Assembly: GCA_031404455.1 (NCBI GenBank)
Contig: JANNHP010000165.1
Span: forward strand, 1 to 12,067
Reading direction: 5' to 3'
Origin: JANNHP01 sp031404455
Lineage (GTDB): Bacteria > Planctomycetota > JAJSAM01 > JAJVHW01
DNA length: 12,067 nt
Of the stretch, positions 1-7,900 are shown piece by piece; the first letter of the stretch is position 1, and each line of letters starts with the position of its first letter. Below the pieces are notes generated by a model, which was not told the DNA's origin, searched no databases, and saw nothing but the letters and a program-made list of their open reading frames with translations. A program made the position numbers and the translations under genes.

Positions 1-707
1 CGACGTCGAACGTCCCCGTCGCGGTCGGCGTGCCGGTGATCGTCAACGTCCGCGCGGCGAAGGACGCCGTGAGTCCCGCGGGAAGTCCGCTCGTCGACCA
101 CGTGACGACGTCCGTGCCGCCGGTCGTCGTCAGCGTGCGAGACCCGTAGTCGCGGCCCTGCGTCCAGTCGGGGAGCGCACCGGTCGGTGTCGTCAGCGGC
201 GCTGCGACGACGACCGTGATCGTCCGCGACGCCGTCGAACCCGCGCCGTCCGTCGCCGTCGCGACGACGTCGAAAGTGCCGGTGACAGTCGGCGTGCCGA
301 TGACGGTCAGCGTGCGACTCGCGCCGAATGCCGCGAGTCCCGTCGGCAGTCCCGTCGTCGTCCAGGTGACAACGTCGGTGCCGCCCGTCGTCGTCAGCGT
401 GCGAGTCCCGTAGTCGCGGCCCTGGGTCCAGTCGGGGAGAGACCCAGTCGGCGTCGTCAGCGGTGCCGCGATGACGACCGTGATCGTGCGCGTCGCCGTC
501 GAACCCGCGCCGTCGGTGGCGGTCGCGACGACGTCGAACGTCCCCGTCGCCGCCGGGATGCCGGTAAACGTCAGCGTCCGGCTCGCGCCGGATGCCGTGA
601 GTCCGGTCGGCAGGCCCGACGTGCTCCACGTGACGACGTCCGTGCCGCCGGTCGTCGTCAGCGTGCGTGTGCCGTAGTCGCGGCCCTGCGTCCAGTCGGG
701 CAGACCT
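1..707 (-). repeat. 264-bp tandem coding repeats (putative-Ig domains)
   Basis: Three consecutive units are in exact register. The hexamer CGTAGT, inside the codons of the GRDYG motif, occurs on the plus strand at 145, 409 and 673, giving a period of 264 bp, or 88 residues. The segment coding for LTTTGGTDVVTW is also nearly unchanged between units. The array continues beyond the left edge, so the copy number is unknown. A more diverged related unit lies just upstream in the protein (about positions 720-970). Confidence 0.9.
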
Positions 708-1969
708 CCCGACGGCGGCGTCACCGCCGCCGCGATCACGATCGTGAGGCTCTGGTCGTCGGCAATGTTCGATGCGTCGCGGACGCGCACCGTGAACGTC
801 GCGGTTCCCGAGGCCGTCGGCGTGCCGGTCACGACTCCCGCCGTCGAGAGGCTGAGACCCGACGGGAGCGACCCGGAGATCACGGACCACGAGAGCGGCG
901 CGGCGCCGCCCGTGGACGCGATCGCGTGGCCGTAGCTCCGGCCGCTCGTCCACGCCGGGAGCGACGTGTCGGTGACGTCGGGAGGCACGGTCGCCTCGAA
1001 CTCTCCGCTGCTCGTGGAGTTCGTCCCCGATGGAGTCGTGACCCTGACGTCGTAGGCGCCCGCCGCGACGCCCGCGGGAACGCGACCGGTGATGACGGTG
1101 TCCGAGACGACGACGAACGACGTGAGCGACGTCGAAGCGCCGTCGGAGAGGGCGCCGGACGTCGCGAAGAGGAAGTCCGTCCCCGTCAGCGTCAGGTCGG
1201 TCGCGACCGTGTTCGTCCCCTGCGACGGCGAGACGGTGGTGACCGCGGGGATCCCGGGCGCCGTGAGCGTCGTCGAGATGGTCGTCGGGGACGAACTCGC
1301 GGAACTCGCGTCGGCCGAGGCGTTCGTGGTCCCGAGCGCGCCGCCGTCCGCCGAGACGAGGATCGTGTCGCCCGACACCGACACCGTGAACCCGCTGGAC
1401 AGCTCCTGCGTGCGGAAGGACTCGAGCGCAAAGATCCAGTTGCCCGACGAGTCCGTCAGCGCCGTCCGCGTCTGGCTGTCGCCGGAGGAACCGCTCGAAT
1501 CGGCGTCGCGAAGCGTCACGTGGACGAGCACGCCCGGCGCCGCGCTGCCGCCCGCGTCGTCGACGTGACCCGTGACGAACCGCGACCCGACGAGGATGAG
1601 CGACGATCCCGTCGCGGTCTGGAACGCGGCGCCCGCGGCAGTGCCGTGCTGCGTGCCGCCCGAGACGATCTTCCAGTGGTACGTGGTGCCCGCGGTGAGA
1701 CCGCTCAGCACCACGTGGTGCACCGTGTCCGACGTCGAGGATCCGCGCGTGTCGTAGGCCGTGCTCGTGAGGGCTGCGGACGAGGCGCCGAAGATGACGT
1801 ACCCGGTCTCGGCAGTCGAGGTCACCCAGGAGACGGTGATCGCGGCGTCGGTCACGTCGGACGCGGCGACGCGGTACGGGTTCGTCCCGGCCGAGGCCGA
1901 CGGCGCGCCCGACCAAGCGGCGATCGCCACGAGGAGCGCCGATCCGAGGGTTCGCAGGCGCCGGTTCAC
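1..1969 (-). CDS. Secreted multi-domain Ig-like protein (FN3, IPT/TIG, putative-Ig repeats), 3' end outside window
   Basis: I read this frame directly: it is open for 656 codons from a GTG at 1969-1967 to the left edge, so the C-terminus is missing. Residues 1-26 form a signal peptide: a basic start (MNRRLR), a hydrophobic core and a SASAG cleavage region. Then come a fibronectin-III-like domain (about 30-121, with ITVSWVTST and GTTYHWKIVSGG), a carboxypeptidase-regulatory-like beta sandwich (about 122-235, with TDSSGNWIFALES), an IPT/TIG domain (about 240-327, with VSPSQGTNTVATDLTLTGTD) and at least four putative-Ig (He_PIG-like) domains from 334. The last three are 88-residue tandem copies beginning LPDWTQGRDYG. 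The start overlaps the stop of the upstream giant gene by four bases (GTGA), with only a weak GGCGGGTG ahead of it, so translation is probably coupled. No catalytic domain is visible; a surface or matrix adhesin-like role is inference. Confidence 0.85.
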   Translation of the reverse strand, partial: MNRRLRTLGSALLVAIAAWSGAPSASAGTNPYRVAASDVTDAAITVSWVTSTAETGYVIFGASSAALTSTAYDTRGSSTSDTVHHVVLSGLTAGTTYHWKIVSGGTQHGTAAGAAFQTATGSSLILVGSRFVTGHVDDAGGSAAPGVLVHVTLRDADSSGSSGDSQTRTALTDSSGNWIFALESFRTQELSSGFTVSVSGDTILVSADGGALGTTNASADASSASSSPTTISTTLTAPGIPAVTTVSPSQGTNTVATDLTLTGTDFLFATSGALSDGASTSLTSFVVVSDTVITGRVPAGVAAGAYDVRVTTPSGTNSTSSGEFEATVPPDVTDTSLPAWTSGRSYGHAIASTGGAAPLSWSVISGSLPSGLSLSTAGVVTGTPTASGTATFTVRVRDASNIADDQSLTIVIAAAVTPPSGGLPDWTQGRDYGTRTLTTTGGTDVVTWSTSGLPTGLTASGASRTLTFTGIPAATGTFDVVATATDGAGSTATRTITVVIAAPLTTPTGSLPDWTQGRDYGTRTLTTTGGTDVVTWTTTGLPTGLAAFGASRTLTVIGTPTVTGTFDVVATATDGAGSTASRTITVVVAAPLTTPTGALPDWTQGRDYGSRTLTTTGGTDVVTWSTSGLPAGLTASFAARTLTITGTPTATGTFDV

Positions 1970-4900
1970 GGCGACACCCGCCAGACGCTGTCCGCGCCGC
2001 AGAGGACGATGATCCCCTCGCCCGGCGCGACGTCGAAGTCGGTCAGCCCGGCGCCGGGCACGAACGGCTCCGCGCGGCCGTTGCGCCAGCGCGAGATCGC
2101 GAGCACCTCACCGCCGTCCGCGGCGACGTCGGCCGCGACCTCCGCCGCAGTCCGCGAAGCGGCGGATGCCACCGGGAGCGCGACGTAGTTGAGGCCGCGC
2201 CGCAGCGTCACGTTCACGGGCGAGACGCTCAGCGCGTCGCCGACGAGCGCGGTCGCCGACACCGACTGCGACAGCACGAAGTAGGACCGTCCCGGCACGA
2301 GCGGGAAGTCGCGTCCCGCGCCCATCGAGAGCAGGAGCGACGGGGCAGCAGGGTCGAGGTCGAGGATCGCCAGGGCCCGCCCGCCGGCGCCGTTCACGGC
2401 GGCGAGCAGCGTGGACGCGTTGAACGGCGTGTCGGGCACGCAGGGCAGGCTGACCAGGTTGTATCCCGAGACCAGACCGAGCGACGCGGGCCTGAAGTCG
2501 ATCGTCAGCGTCGACGTCGCGGCGTTGCCGAGGAGATCCGTCGCGGTGACGCTCACGACGTTCGCGCCGGAGGAGAGCGGGACCGTCGCGGTCCACGCCG
2601 TCGAACCCGACACGGCGCCCGAGACGCCGCGGTCCGTGCTCCAGGCGACCGAGGCGAGGCCCTGGTCGTCCGTCGCGGAGCCGCCCACGACGAGGGCTGG
2701 CCGCGACGTGACGAACGTCGGTGCGAGCGTGGGTGTCTCGATCGTCACGCCGGGCACGATGTGGTCGCACGTCACGGTGAAGACCGACGTCTGCGTGCGC
2801 CCCGCAGTGTCGGTCGCGGTGAAGGTGAGGACGTTGACGCCGGAAGCGAGTTGGATCGGCCCCGCCGACCAGGACGCCGTCCCGGTCGCCGCGCCGGATC
2901 CGCCGCGGCTGTTCGACCAGGCCACCGACGCCACCGCGAGGTCGTCCGACGCGGAGCCTCCGACCGTCAGCGTCGTCGTCACCGTGCTGAGAGACCCCGT
3001 GCCCGTAGGATTCGTCACTGCGATCGCTGGATCCGCGACATCGCGCCAGACGGTCAGCGCCGCGGATCGTTCGCGTCCGACTGCGTCGCGCGCGACGACC
3101 GTGATCACGTTGCGGCCCGGTTGCAGGCCGACCGCACCGACCGACCAGGACACCGTGCCCGCCGCCGCCCCGCCGCCGCCGCGGTCGTTCGACCATTCGA
3201 CGAGGGCGACGCTCGAGTCGTCGGACGCGAACCCCGCAAGCGGCACCGACGCGGACGTGGTCGTGAAGTCGGCCGCGGCCGTCGGTGTGAGGATCGCGAG
3301 GGACGGGTCGGAGACGTCGCGGACGATCGTGAGCGTGGCGGTCGTCGTGCGGCCGACGGTGTCCGTCGCGGTGAACGTGAGGACGTTCGCGCCGGGGAGA
3401 AGCTCGATCGGCGCGGTGGTCCACGCGGTCGTGCCCGTCGCCGTGCCGGATCCGCCGCGATCGTTCGTCCAGGTGACCGATGCGACCGAGACGTCGTCGG
3501 ACGCCGTGCCCGAGACGATCTGCGTCGCGATCGGCGTGTCGAACGAAGCCGCGGTCGTCGGATTCGTCACCACGATCGTCGGCGACGCGACGTCGTGCAT
3601 CACCGTCAGCACCGCGGTCGTCGTGCGGCCGACGGTGTCCGTCGCGGTGAACGTGAGGACGTTCGCGCCGAGGAGGAGCGGGATCGGCGCGGTGGTCCAC
3701 GCAGTCGTGCCGGTTGCAGTGCCCGCGCCGCCGCGATCGTTCGTCCACGTGACCGACGCGACCGTGACGTCATCCGAGGCGGTGCCGGTGACGACCTGCG
3801 TCGCGATCGGCGTGTCGAACGAGGCCGCGGTCGTCGGGTTCGTCACCACGATCGTCGGCGACGCGACGTCGTGCATCACCGTCAGCGAGGCGGCCGAGGT
3901 CCGTCCGAAGACGTCCGTCGCCGTGAACGTCAGCAGGTTCGCGCCCGGGAGGAGCGGGATCGGCGCAGTCGTCCACGACGTCGTGCCCGCCGCCGTCCCG
4001 GAACCTCCGCGGTCGTTCGTCCAGGTGACGGAGGCGACGTTCACGTCGTCCGACGCTGTGCCCGTAACGACCTGCGCCGCGGCGAGCGTGTCGAAGGACG
4101 CCGGAGGATTCGTCGCCGCGATCGCCGGGGGCGACGCGTCGTAGTCGACGGCGAGCAGCGCCGTCCCCGTGCGCCCGAAGGCATCGACGGCGGTGACCGT
4201 GACCAGGTTGCGCCCCGCGAGGAGCGCGACGGGGCCCGTAGTGAAGGCGCCGGTCCCCGTGGCGACGCCCGCGCCGCCGCGATCGTTCGTCCACGTCACC
4301 GCGGAGACTCCGCCGTCGTCCGTCGCCGTGCCGGACAGCGTCACCGGCGCCGATCCGGTCAGGAACTGCGTCGCCGTCGTCGGGGCTGCGATCGACACGA
4401 CCGGGATCTGCGCGTCCTGGAAGACGGAGAGGACCGCCTGCGCCGTCCGGCCCGCTGTGTCCGTCGCCGTGAAGGTGAGGACGTTCGTGCCGGCGAGGAG
4501 TGCGATCGGCGCTGTCGTCCACGCCGTCGTGCCAGTCGCGGTCCCCGAGCCGCCGCGGTCGTTCGTCCACGTGACGGAGGCGATCTGTCCGTCGTCCGCC
4601 GCCGTTCCGGCGACCGAAACGGTCGGCGCTCCGGTCGAGTGCGCGCCGGTGACCGAGGGGCTCGTCACGGCGAGAGACGGCGGCGTGAGGTCGTAGTGGA
4701 CTGTCAGGACGCTCGACGATTCGTGGCCGAGCGCATCGCGGGCGAGAACGGTGATCCGGTTCGCGCCCGGCGACAGCGCCACGGGTCCGGACGTGCGGTT
4801 CATGCCGCCCTGCGCCGGATCGCCGAACGTGACGTCGGTGCCGGGGAACGTCCCCAGGTAGTAGGTGGGATTCGTGTAGTGGACGTGCCGGACGTCCGCG

Positions 4901-7900
4901 TTCGCGGGCAGATCGCTGATCGAGAACGCGTGGAACACCGAGCCGACGATCGACACGTTCTCGAGCAGCGTGCCTTCCACCGACTGGCCCCACCGGAACG
5001 GCTGGTCGGGGAACGACACGTGCCAGAGGAGCAGGTGGTTCGTGCTCCGGTTCCACCAGCTTCCAGAGGCGCTGCTCGCGTCCTTCGAGATGTGCACGTC
5101 GACGAGCGCGACGTTGTCCATCGTGACGAACGGGCCCTGTCCGCCGCCCGGTCGCATGACCTCCGCGAAGATGCCCTGGCTGTCGAAGTCGACGGCGTGC
5201 ACGCCGTAGGCGATGAAGTTCTCGAGCGAGTTCGAGTCCTGGAACCAGTGGAAGATGTCGCCGTGGAACTGCGTGGAGTCGTAGCGATCCGCGCACCGCG
5301 AGTTCACGACCATGGGCGAGGCGCCGAACGGGCTGCTCGAGATGTCGTGCACGAGACAGTCGCGGATGAACGTCGCGGAGCGGATGCCGTTGCGGTTGTT
5401 CGACACGTCGCAGGCCGTGAAGTACGTCCCCGACCAGTCGGTCGTGCTGAAGAAGCCCGAGTCGATGTCGGGTCCCGGGCCTTCGAGGACGCAGTCGTTC
5501 ACCCAGAGGTACGAGTCCGCGAGATAAGGCGGGGCCGTGCTCGACATCTGCACCGTCCCGCGGAAGGTGACGTTGTCCGCCGAGACGAGCCGCGTCCTAA
5601 ATCCTCCTCCGGCCGAGGCGTCGAACACCACCTCGCTGCGCAGGACGCCCGGCGCGGGCGTCAGCCTGATCCACCGCGAGCTCGTGGTCGCGTACGGGTA
5701 CGGCGGCGGGCCCCACGAGTAGTCGCCGGACATGAGATAGACGGTGAGGCCGTCCGCGGATCCCGACTGAGCCGAGACCCGGCCGATCGCGTGGCCCGGA
5801 GACCTGTAGGGATTGCCCGCGCTGCCGTCTCCGGTCGAGTCCGAGCCCGCCGGTGAGCAGTAGACGGTCTGCTGCGGCACGGTCCCGTGGCCGTTCGCCG
5901 TCAGGAACATCGAGTGGTTGCCGTTCTGGAATGCGAGTGCGCCGTCGATGGGCCCGGCGAGGACGCGCGGCACGCCCGCCGTGGGGTAGACGACCGCGCG
6001 CACCTCGACCGGACCGTCGGCGAGCGCCGCCGCGTCGACCCAGGCGCTGTACTCCCACACGCCCGTTGCCGGGTTGCGTGCCATCGAACGCACCGCGGTC
6101 CACGGACCGCCTTCCACCGAGAACTCCACGCGATCGATCCCCGCGATGTGGAACGCGACGACACCCACCGGCAGCCTGCCCGTGAACGACTGGAACGGCA
6201 CCACGTCCCATCGCGCGATCACTTTCGCGTCCGAACCCGGCCCGGTGCCTACGGCCGGCGGCTGCGAAGTGGCGCCTGTGAACCCGGTCCCGGGTGCGAG
6301 ATCGAGCAGCGAGACGGGAGCGCCCGCGGGCACGGACGGCGAACCGACGCTCGCGAGGACGTCGCGGAGCCCCATGGCCGACGGTCCGACCGACCACCCC
6401 GAGCCCCCGAGGGCGTCGCCCGATCCGCCGCGGTCGTTCGTCCATTCGACGCCGGCGACTCCCGAGGCGTCGGAAGCGAAGCCCGCGAGGCCGACCGTCG
6501 GCGAGCTCGTGACGAAATCGGCGGCCGACGTGGGACAGGAGATGGCGACGACCGGGGCCTCGGTGTCGCGGACGACCGAGACGAGCGCCTTCGACGTGCG
6601 TCCGGCGACGTCCGTCGCCGTGAACGTGAGGACGTTCTGTCCCGGGGAGAGCGCGATCGGACCCGACGACCACGATGCGGTCCCCGACGCCGTTCCCGAA
6701 GCGCCGCTGCTGCTCGTCCATGTGATCGACGCCAGGCCGAGGTCGTCCGACGCCGTGCCACCGAGGTCGATCGTCGTCGCCGACGTCTCGATCGATCCGC
6801 TCGCGCCGCCGTTGGTCACCGCGACGGACGGAGACGCGGCGTCGTAGTCCACGGTCACGGCCGAGGCCCCCTCGTGGCCGAGCGCGTCGCGAGCGCGAAC
6901 GGTGAACTCGTTGCGCCCGGGAGACAGCGTCAGCGGACCGCTGCTCCACGAGCTCGTCCCGTTCGCGGTCCCCGCGCCCCCGCGATCGTTCGACCACGAC
7001 ACGGCGACGACTCCGTGATCGTCCGACGCCTGGCCCGCGAGGACGAGGATGGGAGACGTCGTCACGTGCAGGGTGCCGCCGGCAGCGGGCACCGTGATCG
7101 TGACGACGGGGTCCTCCGTGTCGCGGAAGACGCGCAGTCGCTCGGTCGCCGTCTTCGCGGCGCCGTCCGTCACCACCGCGGTGAGCACGTTGACGCCGGA
7201 AAGGAGAGCGATCCCGGACACGCTCCACGAGGTGGTCCCCGACGCGGCGCCGCCGCCCCCGCGGTCGTTCGACCAGACGACCTCCGTGACACCGTCGTCG
7301 CTCGTCGCGATGCCGGAGAGGTCGAGCGTCGGATCGCCCGTGAGGTGGTCAGGCAGAATCGTGGGACCGAGGATCAGGACGCCCGGGGAGATCGGCGTGA
7401 CGGTCACGCTCCAGGAGACCGGCGTCTGCGCGACGCCGTTCCTCACCGTCACTGCGACCGTGTGCGGACCGACGGCCGCGGCGGAGTACGTGAATGCCGG
7501 CGAGTTGGCGCCCGTCGGCACGCCGTCCACGTTCCACGCGTAGGCGAGCGTCCGCCCGTGAGGATCGTGCGCGCCGACCGAGAACGCCTGGGTCGAGCCC
7601 GTAGCGACGCTCAGCGAGGCACCGGCGGGCGACGACGAGTCGATGACCGGCGGATCGGGCGGCGGGGCCGCGTCGAGCACCTTGGCGTGGACGGTCACGA
7701 CGCCGGCATCGGGGATGCTCCCGGAGAGCACTTCGCCGCTCCCGACGTGGACGTCCGGGAGGTCGACGGACTCCGCCGACGCCGTGGCGTAGCGGATGCC
7801 GTACGTTCCGGCGGGAAGGCCCGTCACGTTGAAGTCGTTGGCGACGTCGGCCTTCATCACCACGGCCGGTCGCTGATCGGAGTTCACGAAAGCGAGCGGG

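Noticed and set aside
2411..4144. Plus-strand frame of 577 codons with regular repeats
   Set aside because: The repetitive pattern only mirrors the Ig repeats of the real minus-strand gene.
2761..5856. Long plus-strand open frame of 1031 codons
   Set aside because: It lies antisense to the giant gene, is extremely Arg-rich with no domain, and arises because GC-rich third positions remove stops on the opposite strand.
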